Source: Nocardioides sp. GY 10113 (GTDB taxonomy: Bacteria > Actinomycetota > Actinomycetes > Propionibacteriales > Nocardioidaceae). Taken from it: a stretch of DNA of 64,000 nucleotides. Each line of letters opens with the position of its first letter. Position 1 is the stretch's first letter. Under the pieces are notes generated by a model that did no database searches, was not told the DNA's origin, and worked only from the letters and a program-made list of their open reading frames with translations. The position numbers and the translations under genes were made by a program. The stretch is taken from NCBI RefSeq assembly GCF_004919105.1, contig NZ_STGK01000002.1, positions 1-64,000 on the forward strand, given 5' to 3'. Shown here piece after piece: positions 25,011 through 33,799 of the stretch.

Positions 25011-25454
25011 GTGACCCGAACCGGCGGACCGGACCGCAACCGGCCCGCGCCGTGCACCTGCGACTCGGGCGTCGCCTGGGACGACTGCTGCGGAGCCCTG
25101 TTGGCCGGTTCCCGCAGCGCGAGCACCGCCGAGCAGCTGATGCGCTCGCGCTACAGCGCCTTCGTCGTGGGCGACGCCGACTACCTGCTCGACACCTGGC
25201 ACCCCGCCACCCGCCCCGACCGGATCGACCTCGACGACCGGCTGCGCTGGACCGGCCTCCGGATCCTCGCCACGGAGGCGGGCGGCGCCGAGGACGCCCG
25301 CGGGATCGTCGAGTTCGCCGCCGACCACGTGCTGACCACCCCGGACGGCGGAGAACAGGCCGGAACCCTCCACGAGACCAGCCGCTTCTCACGGCAGTCC
25401 GGCCGATGGCTCTACGTGCGCGGCCGGCTGCACGACGAGGGTGCCCTGGGCTGA
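25011..25454 (+). CDS. YchJ-family (UPF0225) protein
   Basis: 147 residues. APCTCDSGVAWDDCCGALLAG is the N-terminal zinc-type cysteine cluster of YchJ/SEC-C proteins. It is followed by the NTF2-like domain typical of UPF0225 (AEQLMRSRYSAFVVGDADYLLDTWHPATRP and the end SRFSRQSGRWLYVRG). The function is unknown. GTG 25011 starts eight bases after the yaaA stop, with GAGGCGG upstream, so the two are probably co-transcribed. Confidence 0.9.
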   Translation: MTRTGGPDRNRPAPCTCDSGVAWDDCCGALLAGSRSASTAEQLMRSRYSAFVVGDADYLLDTWHPATRPDRIDLDDRLRWTGLRILATEAGGAEDARGIVEFAADHVLTTPDGGEQAGTLHETSRFSRQSGRWLYVRGRLHDEGALG

Positions 25455-25667
25455 CACCCGGCGCGCCCTCGCGCGACCGCCGCCCCGCGACCCGGGAACA
25501 CGAAGCAAAATGTCGACAGATCACCCCCGCGCCGGGCGCGCCTCGCGATCCGGGAGGGCCCGAGGCGTAGGCTCACGGCAGGCTGGAAGTGGTCTAGCGA
25601 CCGCCGCCGGCCGAGCCCCAGCCGAACACGGCGAACCGACCACCACCACGACACGAAGCAGGCACCG

Positions 25668-26606
25668 ATGACCCACCTCACGCTCGCTGGCCTCAGCGAG
25701 GACGGGCGTCGTCTGCGCCTGGTGAGCGACGAGGGTGCCGAATTCACCGTCGACATCAACGCGGCGCTCCGCGCCGTGATCAGCGGCCCCACCGCACGCA
25801 TCGGCCAGTTGGAGACCAAGATGAACAGCACCCTGCGCCCGCGCGACATCCAGACCCGCATCCGCTCCGGAGAGTCCCCCGAGTCGGTCGCCGAGGCCGC
25901 CGGGACCACGGTCGAGGCGATCATGCCCTACGTCGCTCCCGTGGTGGCCGAGCGCGAGCACGTGGCCGAGCGCGCACAGCGCTCCTCGCTGCGCCGCGGC
26001 GCGGGTGAGGGCGGGGCGGCGACGCCCGGGCGCGTGCTGGGCGACATCGTCGCGGCGCACCTGCGCAGCGTGGAGGCAGACCCCAACGCCGTCGAGTGGG
26101 ACGCGTTCCGCCGCGAGACCGGCCGCTGGGTGCTGTCCGCCAGCTATGCGACCGCGGCGCGCAGCGGCACCGCTCGGTTCACCTTCGACCCGCCGGGCAA
26201 CTACGCGACCGCCGACAACGACGACGCCCGCTGGCTGGTCGGCGATCTGGTCGACGACGCACCCGCACCCCGCGACGACCTGCTGCACGCGCGCCAGCGG
26301 CGCCTGGCCGCGGTGGCCGAGGACCTGCCGCTCGGTGACGACGCCCTGGACCTGGCCATCCCGCTGCCGTCCGACGCGCCGCCGGCGCCGGCAGCCCAGC
26401 AGGGGCACGCCGCCGAGGCGGGTGCCGCCGCGGGACGCCACGAGCCGCCGGCGCCGGAGCCGGTGCTCGAGCAGCCGGTCCTGGAGGAGGACGAGCTCCA
26501 GCCGACGGCGGATGCCGACCCGCGCCCGCGGCGCCCCGCGAAGAAGCGCGGCCGCGCCTCGGTGCCGAGCTGGGACGAGATCATGTTCGGCGGCGGCGAC
26601 CAGTAG
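25668..26606 (+). CDS. sepH: SepH, actinobacterial cell-division protein (DUF3071)
   Basis: 312 residues. The first 150 form the conserved DUF3071 domain: LTLAGLSEDGRRLRLVSDEGAEF, LRPRDIQTRIRSGESPESVAEAAGTTVEAIMPYV (the helix-turn-helix-like FtsZ-binding part) and RRETGRWVLSASY. The rest is Pro/Ala/Glu-rich linker, and a short conserved end RASVPSWDEIMFGG. SepH binds FtsZ and promotes ring assembly in Streptomyces and Mycobacterium. The upstream 213-base gap holds TAGGCT at 25568-25573 and the palindrome TGTCGACA at 25511-25518, a possible promoter region. Confidence 0.93.
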   Translation: MTHLTLAGLSEDGRRLRLVSDEGAEFTVDINAALRAVISGPTARIGQLETKMNSTLRPRDIQTRIRSGESPESVAEAAGTTVEAIMPYVAPVVAEREHVAERAQRSSLRRGAGEGGAATPGRVLGDIVAAHLRSVEADPNAVEWDAFRRETGRWVLSASYATAARSGTARFTFDPPGNYATADNDDARWLVGDLVDDAPAPRDDLLHARQRRLAAVAEDLPLGDDALDLAIPLPSDAPPAPAAQQGHAAEAGAAAGRHEPPAPEPVLEQPVLEEDELQPTADADPRPRRPAKKRGRASVPSWDEIMFGGGDQ

Positions 26607-26712
26607 GTTCCGCGCCGGCCTCCGGTCCCACGGCCCCGAGGTCGGAGCCCGGCGGTCCGCACCCTGTGGATCGAGGCCGCGGGACCCCGCCGCGGTGCGG
26701 GACCCTTCCCGG

Positions 26713-27150
26713 GTGAGCCACCGCGAACGACAGGGCATCCTCGAGCCGGTTCCGCACGCGCTGGCCAGGGTGCTGCGCCGTGCCGTGCTCGAGCACGGGC
26801 GATCCGAGGAGCGTCGCTCCTACCCGCCCACGCTGCGCGTCGGCTTTCCCGGCGGCGCGCAGCGCTGCCTGGAGGTGGGGGCGCCGTCCGCGTTCGACCA
26901 CACGCTCCGCACCGAGGTGGCCCAGGCGATCGCTCGCGACTTCCTGGTCGCGGGCCGGGTGCCGCTGCTGTGGCTCACGCGGCCCTTCCACGCGGGTGAC
27001 GAGCACGACCGTCCGTGGTCCGCCGCCGTGCACGCGGCCGGCAGCGAGCTCGGGGTGGCGCTCGACCTGGTGGTCGTCACGAAGCAGTCCTGGCGCGACC
27101 CGCGCACCACGACCGGCCGGACCTGGCAGCGGCCGATCCGCGTCCGCTGA
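26713..27150 (+). CDS. Hypothetical protein, 145 residues
   Basis: Not recognised. GTG 26713 is the likely start (SHRERQGILEPVPHALARVLRRAV). It has GFPGGAQRCLEVGAPSAFDHTLRTEVAQAIARDFL in the middle and a basic C-terminus. It has no signal peptide or membrane segment. The gene sits 106 bases after sepH and converges on the glutamate-cysteine ligase gene with a 25-base gap. The codon use is typical of its neighbours. Confidence 0.6.
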   Translation: MSHRERQGILEPVPHALARVLRRAVLEHGRSEERRSYPPTLRVGFPGGAQRCLEVGAPSAFDHTLRTEVAQAIARDFLVAGRVPLLWLTRPFHAGDEHDRPWSAAVHAAGSELGVALDLVVVTKQSWRDPRTTTGRTWQRPIRVR

Positions 27151-27175
27151 GGCCGACCGACCTCGGCGCCCTCGC

Positions 27176-28651
27176 CTACCAGGTGTGCACCGGCTGGTTC
27201 GAGTGCATCCGCTCGCGGTAGTCCCGCAGCACGGTCCGCAACGCATCGAGCCGCTGCTCCAGCGACGAACCGCCGGACCCGACCTCTGCCATCCGCTCCA
27301 CGAACCAGGTGGCGCCGTTGCGTCCGGTGAGGCAGCGCTGCTCGATGATGCCGAGGTAGCGGTCGATCTCGTCGCCCCCGACACCCCAGGCCCGTAGCCC
27401 GTCGGCGGCCATGGGCAGCAGCTTGCGCAGCACCAGCTCCGCCACCGGGACCCCGCCGACCCCCGGCCAGTAGACGACCGCGTCGATGCCGTCGCGCGAG
27501 CCCGCGTGGAAGTTCTCCTCGGCGACCCCGAACGACATCTGCGACCACAGCGGCCGATCGCTCTCGGCGAGGGCGCGGACCAGGCCGAAGTAGAACGCCG
27601 CGTTGGCGACGGTGTCCACCACGGTCGGGCCCGCGGCGAGCACCCGGTTCTCGACGCGCAGGTGCGGGACGCCGTTGCGGATGTCGTAGACCGGACGGTT
27701 CCAGCGGTAGATGGTCCCGTTGTGCAGCCGCAGCTCCGAGAGCGTGGGCGTGCCGCCGGCCTCCAGCACGGTCAGCGGGTCCTCCTCGTCGGTGACCGGC
27801 AGCAGGGCCGGGAAGTAGCGGACGTTCTCCTCGAACAGGTCGAAGACCGACGTGATCCACCGCTCGCCGAACCACACCCGGGGGCGCACCCCCTGTGCCT
27901 TGAGCTCCTCGCTGCGCGTGTCGGTGGCCTGCTCGAAGAGGGGGACCCGGGTCTCGCGCCACAGCCGCTTCCCGAGCAGGTACGGCGAGTTCGCGGAGAG
28001 CCCGAGCTGCACCCCCGCGATCGCCTGGGAGGCGTTCCAGTACGCCGCGAACCGCTCCGGCGAGGTCTGCAGGTGCAGCTGGGTGCTGGTGCAGGCCGCC
28101 TCCGGCATGATCGAGTCCGCGGTCGTGCGCAGCCGCTCGTCGCCGATGATGTCGATCACGATGTCCTCGCCGCGGGCCCGCAGGATCTGCTCGTCGAGGA
28201 GCTTGTAGCGGGGATTGGCGCTGATCGTCTCCTCGGTCAGGTGCTCGGGGGTCAGCGTCGGCAGGATCCCGATCATCACCAGGTGCGCGTCGATCTGCGC
28301 CGATCGCTGCTCCGCCGCGTTGAGGCTGCGCCGCAAGGCCTCCTCGTAGCGGCGCAGGCCTCCCCCGCGCAGGAAGCCCGGCTCGACGTTCATCTCGATG
28401 TTGAACCGCCCCAGCTCGGTCTGGAAGTCCGGGTCGGCGATCAGCGCGAGCGCCTCGGCGTTGCGCAGTGCCGGGTCGCCGTTGGGGTCGACGAGGTTGA
28501 GCTCGACCTCCAGCCCGGTCATCGGGTCGTCGGTGTCGAAGATCGACTCGGCCAGCATCCGCTCGAAGACATCGAGACACCGATGCACCTTCGCCCGGTG
28601 CCGGGTGCGGTCGGCACGGCTGAATTCCTGGGGATCGACGTCCAGGCCCAT
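27176..28651 (-). CDS. Glutamate-cysteine ligase, GCS2 family
   Basis: 491 residues. TGLEVELNLVDPNG (about residue 45) is the glutamate-binding start of the GCS2 fold. RFNIEMNVEPGFLRG, EAACTSTQLHLQT, LSANSPYLLGKRLWRETRVPLFEQ and LRVENRVLAAGPTVVDT follow the family order. It would join the gamma-carboxyl of glutamate to cysteine. In actinobacteria such enzymes serve as EgtA for ergothioneine or have other thiol roles; no egtB-E genes are seen here. ATG 28651 lies six bases after TAACCT (minus strand, 28658-28663), so it is probably leaderless. Confidence 0.9.
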   Translation of the reverse strand: MGLDVDPQEFSRADRTRHRAKVHRCLDVFERMLAESIFDTDDPMTGLEVELNLVDPNGDPALRNAEALALIADPDFQTELGRFNIEMNVEPGFLRGGGLRRYEEALRRSLNAAEQRSAQIDAHLVMIGILPTLTPEHLTEETISANPRYKLLDEQILRARGEDIVIDIIGDERLRTTADSIMPEAACTSTQLHLQTSPERFAAYWNASQAIAGVQLGLSANSPYLLGKRLWRETRVPLFEQATDTRSEELKAQGVRPRVWFGERWITSVFDLFEENVRYFPALLPVTDEEDPLTVLEAGGTPTLSELRLHNGTIYRWNRPVYDIRNGVPHLRVENRVLAAGPTVVDTVANAAFYFGLVRALAESDRPLWSQMSFGVAEENFHAGSRDGIDAVVYWPGVGGVPVAELVLRKLLPMAADGLRAWGVGGDEIDRYLGIIEQRCLTGRNGATWFVERMAEVGSGGSSLEQRLDALRTVLRDYRERMHSNQPVHTW

Positions 28652-28711
28652 GAAGCGAGGTTAGCCCGGAACGGCTCGATCAAACCCGGGCGCGCGCAGA
28701 CGCGGGTGCGG

Positions 28712-29785
28712 TCATCGACCCTCCTGGTCCCGGCATCGACCCGGTGGCACCGCCATCTCCAGGAGGGCGGCCAGTCGGGCGGCGCCGGGATCGTCCGGCG
28801 CGAGCGCGCGACACCGGTCGACCGCAGCCCAGGCCATCGCTCCGTCGCCGGCGCGCCAGGCACTGAAGCCGAGCAGCGTCGCGACGGCGGGCACGTAGGC
28901 CTCCGGCACCTGCGGGAGCACCCCCGCCCACGTCCACCGCTCCGACTCGGCGTCGCCGCCCGCCGCTCCCAGCAGGACCTCGGCCGGCGGCAGGGGTGGG
29001 TCTCCCAGGGCCACCAGGAGCTCGGCCACGGCCGCCGGTCCCGGCGGCGCGCACCCCTGGTGACGGCGGACCCAGGCGAGCACGCTCTCAAGGTCGGGGC
29101 CGACCGCGACGCGACGCGGAACGGCCGCGGCGGGGGCATCGGTCAGGGCATCGGCGAGGGCATCGGCGAGGGCATCGGCGAGGGCATCGGCGAGGGCATG
29201 GGCGACGGCCGCGACCGCGGCGGGATCCGATGCGAGCGAGGCGACCATCTCGTCGCGGCTGCGGAACGGGAGCCGCCCTTCCACCAGAGCCTGGACCACG
29301 AACGGGTGGCTGCTCACGTCGTACTCCACCGGGGCCTCGCCCTGCGGTTGCCCGACGCGGTCCAGCCGGCGGTAGCGCCGACCGTCGGCCCAGAGCGCCT
29401 GCAGGACGTCGATGCCGCTGCGTCGCGCGCCGCGGCGCAGCGCGGCCCAGGCCGCCTCCACGGCACCTGCCTCCGCGGCGGAGGAGTCGCTGTAGAAGAG
29501 AAGGACGACGCCCCGAACCCCGTGGCGGCGGGCAGGCTCCAGGAGGAGCTCGCCGACCGCGGACGCCTCGGCCCCGCCGGAGGGCAGGTCGAGCCGGGCG
29601 TGGAACGGCCGGGGCGCCCCGAAGGTCAGCATCACCACCGACCGCTCCGGCCAGAAGCCGAGCAGCACCGGGGCCAGGGCCAGCAGGTCCTCGGTCGATC
29701 GCGCGGTCAGCCGCAGCGGTGGGCGCCCGGCCGGGGGCGGGACGCGCTCGGGCCGCTGCTCGGGGACTCCTGGTGTGATCGCCAT
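28712..29785 (-). CDS. DUF4192 domain protein
   Basis: 357 residues from ATG 29785. The N-terminal half has RSTEDLLALAPVLLGFWPERSVVML and VRGVVLLFYSD, typical of DUF4192, a widespread actinobacterial family of unknown function. The C-terminal half (VPEAYVPAVATLLGFSAWRAGDGAMAWAAVDRCR) resembles a TPR-like helical part. In the middle, six 12-base units encode repeats of ALAD (about residues 194-217). It is divergent from the dinB gene. Confidence 0.88.
   Translation of the reverse strand: MAITPGVPEQRPERVPPPAGRPPLRLTARSTEDLLALAPVLLGFWPERSVVMLTFGAPRPFHARLDLPSGGAEASAVGELLLEPARRHGVRGVVLLFYSDSSAAEAGAVEAAWAALRRGARRSGIDVLQALWADGRRYRRLDRVGQPQGEAPVEYDVSSHPFVVQALVEGRLPFRSRDEMVASLASDPAAVAAVAHALADALADALADALADALTDAPAAAVPRRVAVGPDLESVLAWVRRHQGCAPPGPAAVAELLVALGDPPLPPAEVLLGAAGGDAESERWTWAGVLPQVPEAYVPAVATLLGFSAWRAGDGAMAWAAVDRCRALAPDDPGAARLAALLEMAVPPGRCRDQEGR
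29135..29206 (-). repeat. 12-base tandem repeat inside the DUF4192 gene
   Basis: Six units of GCATCGGCGAGG lie end to end, the middle four identical and the outer two with changes. They encode repeats of Ala-Leu-Ala-Asp on the minus strand. The unit is a multiple of three, so copy changes keep the frame. Confidence 0.9.
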
Positions 29786-29917
29786 GTGCCGACCCTGGCG
29801 GTCCCCGCCCGGCGCACCGCGGCGCCGAGGGCGGGCTGGGGACCTCCCCGCGCGGCCGAACGGGCTGTGGACGACCGGGTGGCTCGTGGTGGGAGTGCCG
29901 GGGGCTACGGTGCACCC

Positions 29918-31366
29918 GTGCGCGCCCAGGCCTCGGTCCTCCACCTGGACCTCGACGCCTTCTTCGCCGCCGTCGAGCAGCGGGACAAGCCGTCCCTGCG
30001 CGGCCGGCCGGTGGTGGTCGGCGGCACGGGCGGGCGCGGCGTGGTCTCCACCGCCTCCTACGAGGCCCGGGCCTTCGGGGTCCGGTCGGCGATGTCGACC
30101 CGTGAGGCCCGCGCCCGGTGCCCCCACGCGGCGTACCTCTCCGGCCGGTTCGCCGCCTACCGCCAGACCAGCCGCGCCGTCATGGACCTGCTCCGCTCGT
30201 ACTCGCCGCTGGTGGAACCGCTCTCGCTCGACGAGGCGTTCGTCGACCTGACCCGCGCCGACCTGCCCGACCTCGACCTGGGCACCGTCACGGCCTTCGC
30301 CGACCGGCTGCGCCGCGAGGTCACCGAGGTCACCGGCGGCCTGACCGCCTCGGTCGGCCTCGGCAGCTCGAAGCTCATCGCCAAGATCGCCAGCGACCTG
30401 GACAAGCCGGACGGGCTCGTCGTCGTCCCGCCGGGCACCGAACGGGACTTCCTCAGGCCGTTGAAGGTCGGCGTGATCCCGGGTGTGGGCCCGGCCACCG
30501 CGGAGCGGCTGCGCCGCCTCGGCGTCCACACCGTCGCCGAGCTCGAGCGGCTCGGGGAGGACGAGCTGGTCCGGGAGATCGGCCGGGCCCACGGCCAGTC
30601 GCTCTTCCGGCTGGCCCGGGCGCAGGACGACCGGCCGGTCGAGCCGGAGCGCGAGGCGAAGTCCGTCAGCGTGGAGTCCACCTACGAGCACGACCTGACC
30701 GACCGCCGCCAGATGGAGGCGATCCTCACCCGACAGGCCGGAGAGGTCGCCCGTCGCCTGTCCGACGGCGGCGTCTCGGGCCGGACCGTCACGATCAAGG
30801 TGCGGCTCTACGACTTCTCCACCTCGAGCAGGTCCAGCACGCTGGCCTCGCCCACCGACAGCGCGACCACCATCGGACGCGTGGCGCGCGGCCTGCTGGC
30901 CGACCTCGACACCTCCGGCGGCGTCCGGCTCCTGGGTGTGGGTGTCGCAGGGCTGGCGGACTGGGTCCAGGAGGACCTCTTCGGCACCGAGGACGAGCCC
31001 GGCGACGAGCCCGGCGTCGAGCCCGGCACCCCGCCCGGGACCGCCGACTCCGAGGCTGCCGTTTCCGAGGCTGCCCGGTCCGAGGCTGCCCAGTCCGAGG
31101 CTGCCGCGTCGCGGCCTGTCGCCTCCGGCCCTGCCGCCCCACCGCAGGAGGCCGGCGCGCGCGCCCCGCACGATTGGCCGCCGGGCGCCGACGTCGAGCA
31201 TGCCGAGCACGGCAGGGGCTGGGTGTGGGGCGCGGGGCGCGGGGTCGTGACGGTCCGGTTCGAGACCGCGGAGACCGGGCCGGGCCCGGTCCGCTCCCTC
31301 CGCGCCGACGACCCGGACCTGCACCGATGGCGCCCTCCCCGCGACGAGGACGGAGCGTCCGGCTAG
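29918..31366 (+). CDS. dinB: DNA polymerase IV (Y family)
   Basis: 482 residues. VLHLDLDAFFAAVEQ and SLDEAFVDLT hold the catalytic acids. GLGSSKLIAKIASDLDKPDG and VIPGVGPATAERL are the fingers-palm and HhH parts. DWVQEDLFG fits the beta-clamp-binding QxxLF motif. The C-terminal extension has repeats DEPG and SEAAx, then a conserved actinobacterial tail (WPPGADVEHAEHGRGWVWG). It is an error-prone translesion polymerase. GTG 29918 lies six bases after TACGGT (29906-29911), so it is leaderless. Confidence 0.95.
   Translation: MRAQASVLHLDLDAFFAAVEQRDKPSLRGRPVVVGGTGGRGVVSTASYEARAFGVRSAMSTREARARCPHAAYLSGRFAAYRQTSRAVMDLLRSYSPLVEPLSLDEAFVDLTRADLPDLDLGTVTAFADRLRREVTEVTGGLTASVGLGSSKLIAKIASDLDKPDGLVVVPPGTERDFLRPLKVGVIPGVGPATAERLRRLGVHTVAELERLGEDELVREIGRAHGQSLFRLARAQDDRPVEPEREAKSVSVESTYEHDLTDRRQMEAILTRQAGEVARRLSDGGVSGRTVTIKVRLYDFSTSSRSSTLASPTDSATTIGRVARGLLADLDTSGGVRLLGVGVAGLADWVQEDLFGTEDEPGDEPGVEPGTPPGTADSEAAVSEAARSEAAQSEAAASRPVASGPAAPPQEAGARAPHDWPPGADVEHAEHGRGWVWGAGRGVVTVRFETAETGPGPVRSLRADDPDLHRWRPPRDEDGASG
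31049..31108 (+). repeat. 15-base tandem repeat in the dinB linker
   Basis: Four units beginning TCCGAGGCTGCC encode SEAAV, SEAAR, SEAAQ and SEAAA. They form a low-complexity linker between the clamp-binding motif and the C-terminal domain of Pol IV. Confidence 0.85.
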
Positions 31367-31375
31367 CGTTCCCAC

Positions 31376-33601
31376 ATGGCCCCCGCCTCTCCCGCCTCCC
31401 CCACCTCGCCCGACACCGCAGCCACCGCTGCCACCGACGCCACGGCAGTCCCGCCGGCCGCCCCGCCGGTCGCGGCCCGGCGCCCGGTCACGACGACCCA
31501 CCACGGCCGGGAGCGCGTCGACGAGTACGACTGGCTGCGCGCCAAGGAGGACCCGGAGGTGCTCGGCTACCTGGAGGCCGAGAACGCCTGGACCGACGCC
31601 CGCACCGCCCACCTGGCCCACCTGCGGGCGACGATCTACGAGGAGATCAAGGCGCGCACGCTGGAGACCGACCTCTCGGTGCCGACGCGCGTGCGCGGGT
31701 ACTGGTACTACAGCCGCTCCTTCGAGGGGAAGCAGTACGGCGCCAGCTGCCGGGTCGCGGTGACCGACCCCGCCGACTGGACCCCGCCGATGCCCGCCGC
31801 GGACGCGCTGCCCGACCAGCCCGCGCTGCCCGGCGAGGAGGTGCTGCTCGATCTCAACGAGCTCGCCGAGGGCCACGAGTTCTTCTCCCTCGGCGGGTCG
31901 GCGGTGAGCTCGGACGACCGGATCCTGGCCTACGCGACCGACGTCGTCGGCGACGAGCGCTACACCGTCCGCTTCCTCGACCTGGTCACGCGCGAGCACC
32001 TGGCCGACGAGCTCACCGACGTGCTCGGCGGCGTCACCTGGGGCACCGGGACCGGACACTGCTACTACACGACCGTCGACGAGACCTGGCGGCCGGACAA
32101 GGTCTGGCGGCACCGCCTGGGCACCGCGCAGAGCGAGGACGAGCTGGTCTTCCACGAGCCCGACGGCCGGTTCAACGTCGGGGTCGGGCGCACCCGCAGC
32201 CGCCGGTTCGTGGTGGTCGCGGCGGGCTCGCGCACGACCACCGAGTACCACCTGCTCGACGCCGGCGACCCTGCCGCCGTGCCGCAGGTCTTCGCCGAGC
32301 GCAGCGAGGGCATCGAGTACTCCCTGGACCACCTCGTCGTCGGCGGCCAGGACCGCTTCGTGGTGCTGCACAACGCCACCGGCCCCGAGTTCGAGCTCGG
32401 GTACGCCGCCGGGCCGGCGCCGGCCGCGGAGTGGACGCCCCTGCTCCCCCACGACCTGGCCGTGCGCCTGGAGGACGTCGACGCCTTCGCGGGCCACGTC
32501 GTCGTCCAGCAGCGCAGCGAGGGCCGGACCCGGGTGCGCGTGCTGACGCTGGGCACCGACCCCGACGACCCGGTCGTCGATGACCGGCTGCTGGAGCTGG
32601 GCGGCGAGCTGGCCACCGTGGGGCTGGGCGGCAACCCGTCGTTCGAGCAGCCCCGGATCCGGGTCGGGATGACGAGCATGGCCCAGCCGTCCTCGGTCTA
32701 CGACGTCGACCTGGCCACGTCCGCGGCGACGCTGCTGAAGCGGGCGCCGGTGCTCGGCGGCTACGACCCGGCCGACTACGAGGAGCACCGGCTGTGGGCC
32801 ACCGCGCCCGACGGGACGCAGGTTCCGATCTCGCTGGTCGTGCGCAAGGGCGCCCGCGGCGCCGGGCAGGAGGGCACCGCGCAGCCGGTCCCCCTGGTGC
32901 TCTACGGCTACGGGGCCTACGAGGCCTCGATGGACCCGTACTTCTCGATCTCCCGCGTCTCCCTGCTCGACCGCGGCGCCGCCTTCGCGATCGCGCACGT
33001 GCGCGGCGGCGGCGAGATGGGCCGGCACTGGTACGACGACGGGAAGATGGAGAACAAGCAGCACACCTTCGACGACTTCATCGCCTGCGCGCGGCACCTG
33101 GTCGCCGAGGGCTGGACCACCGCGGACCGGCTGGTGGCCCAGGGCGGCAGCGCCGGCGGGCTGCTGATGGGCGCCGTGGCCAACCAGGCGCCGGACGCGT
33201 TCGGTGGCATCGTCGCCGAGGTGCCGTTCGTGGACGCGCTGACCTCGATGCTGGACTCGTCCCTGCCGCTGACCATCGGCGAGTACGACGAGTGGGGCAA
33301 CCCCGAGGGGGACGCCGAGGCCTACGACCGGATCGCCGGCTACGCGCCGTACGACAACGTCGCCGACCTGCCCTACCCGCCGATCCTGGCGATCACCTCG
33401 CTCAACGACACCCGGGTGCTCTACGTCGAGCCCGCGAAGTGGGTGGCCCGGATCCGCGCCACCGCGCCCGGGGCCGACGTACTGCTCAAGACGGAGATGG
33501 CGGCCGGGCACGGCGGCGTCTCGGGGCGCTACCGGGCCTGGGAGGAGGTCGCGTTCTCCCAGGCGTGGATCCTGGACCGCCTCGGCCTCGCCGGCTCCTG
33601 A
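31376..33601 (+). CDS. S9A prolyl oligopeptidase family protein (oligopeptidase B-like)
   Basis: 741 residues. After an Ala/Pro/Thr-rich start of about 35 residues, HHGRERVDEYDWLRAKEDPEVLGYLEAEN opens the family. The beta-propeller covers about 70-470. The hydrolase domain has AHVRGGGEMGRHWYDDGKMENKQHTFDDFIACA, QGGSAGGLL (nucleophile S592), NDTRVLYVEPAKW (Asp) and HGGVSGRY (His). No signal peptide, so cytosolic cleavage of short peptides, probably after basic residues as in oligopeptidase B. ATG 31376 follows TAGCGT by six bases; that box includes the dinB stop codon. Confidence 0.92.
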   Translation: MAPASPASPTSPDTAATAATDATAVPPAAPPVAARRPVTTTHHGRERVDEYDWLRAKEDPEVLGYLEAENAWTDARTAHLAHLRATIYEEIKARTLETDLSVPTRVRGYWYYSRSFEGKQYGASCRVAVTDPADWTPPMPAADALPDQPALPGEEVLLDLNELAEGHEFFSLGGSAVSSDDRILAYATDVVGDERYTVRFLDLVTREHLADELTDVLGGVTWGTGTGHCYYTTVDETWRPDKVWRHRLGTAQSEDELVFHEPDGRFNVGVGRTRSRRFVVVAAGSRTTTEYHLLDAGDPAAVPQVFAERSEGIEYSLDHLVVGGQDRFVVLHNATGPEFELGYAAGPAPAAEWTPLLPHDLAVRLEDVDAFAGHVVVQQRSEGRTRVRVLTLGTDPDDPVVDDRLLELGGELATVGLGGNPSFEQPRIRVGMTSMAQPSSVYDVDLATSAATLLKRAPVLGGYDPADYEEHRLWATAPDGTQVPISLVVRKGARGAGQEGTAQPVPLVLYGYGAYEASMDPYFSISRVSLLDRGAAFAIAHVRGGGEMGRHWYDDGKMENKQHTFDDFIACARHLVAEGWTTADRLVAQGGSAGGLLMGAVANQAPDAFGGIVAEVPFVDALTSMLDSSLPLTIGEYDEWGNPEGDAEAYDRIAGYAPYDNVADLPYPPILAITSLNDTRVLYVEPAKWVARIRATAPGADVLLKTEMAAGHGGVSGRYRAWEEVAFSQAWILDRLGLAGS

Positions 33602-33726
33602 CCGAGGGCTCGCTCGGGTCGCCCGGAGGGCGCCGCCAAGTTGAGAACTCCCTGAGAGTCCGCCTTCGGAGCAACTTCCAGGTTTGCCGGGTCGTCTGAA
33701 CCGGTAAGAGCGCGGGTGGGGTGCCG

Positions 33727-33752
33727 GGAATCGGGTACCCGACGTAAGCGTT
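33727..33752 (+). promoter_or_regulatory. SigR/SigH/SigE-type promoter of the sigma factor gene
   Basis: GGAAT (33727-33731) and GTT (33750-33752) are separated by exactly 18 bases, the consensus for Streptomyces SigR and close to mycobacterial SigH/SigE sites. A start near 33759 gives a leader of about 40 bases, with AAGGAGG at 33787-33793 before ATG 33800. Confidence 0.6.
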
Positions 33753-33799
33753 GGAACCAGAGCCGGGCCCCCTGTGCCCGACTGCGAAGGAGGTTCGCG

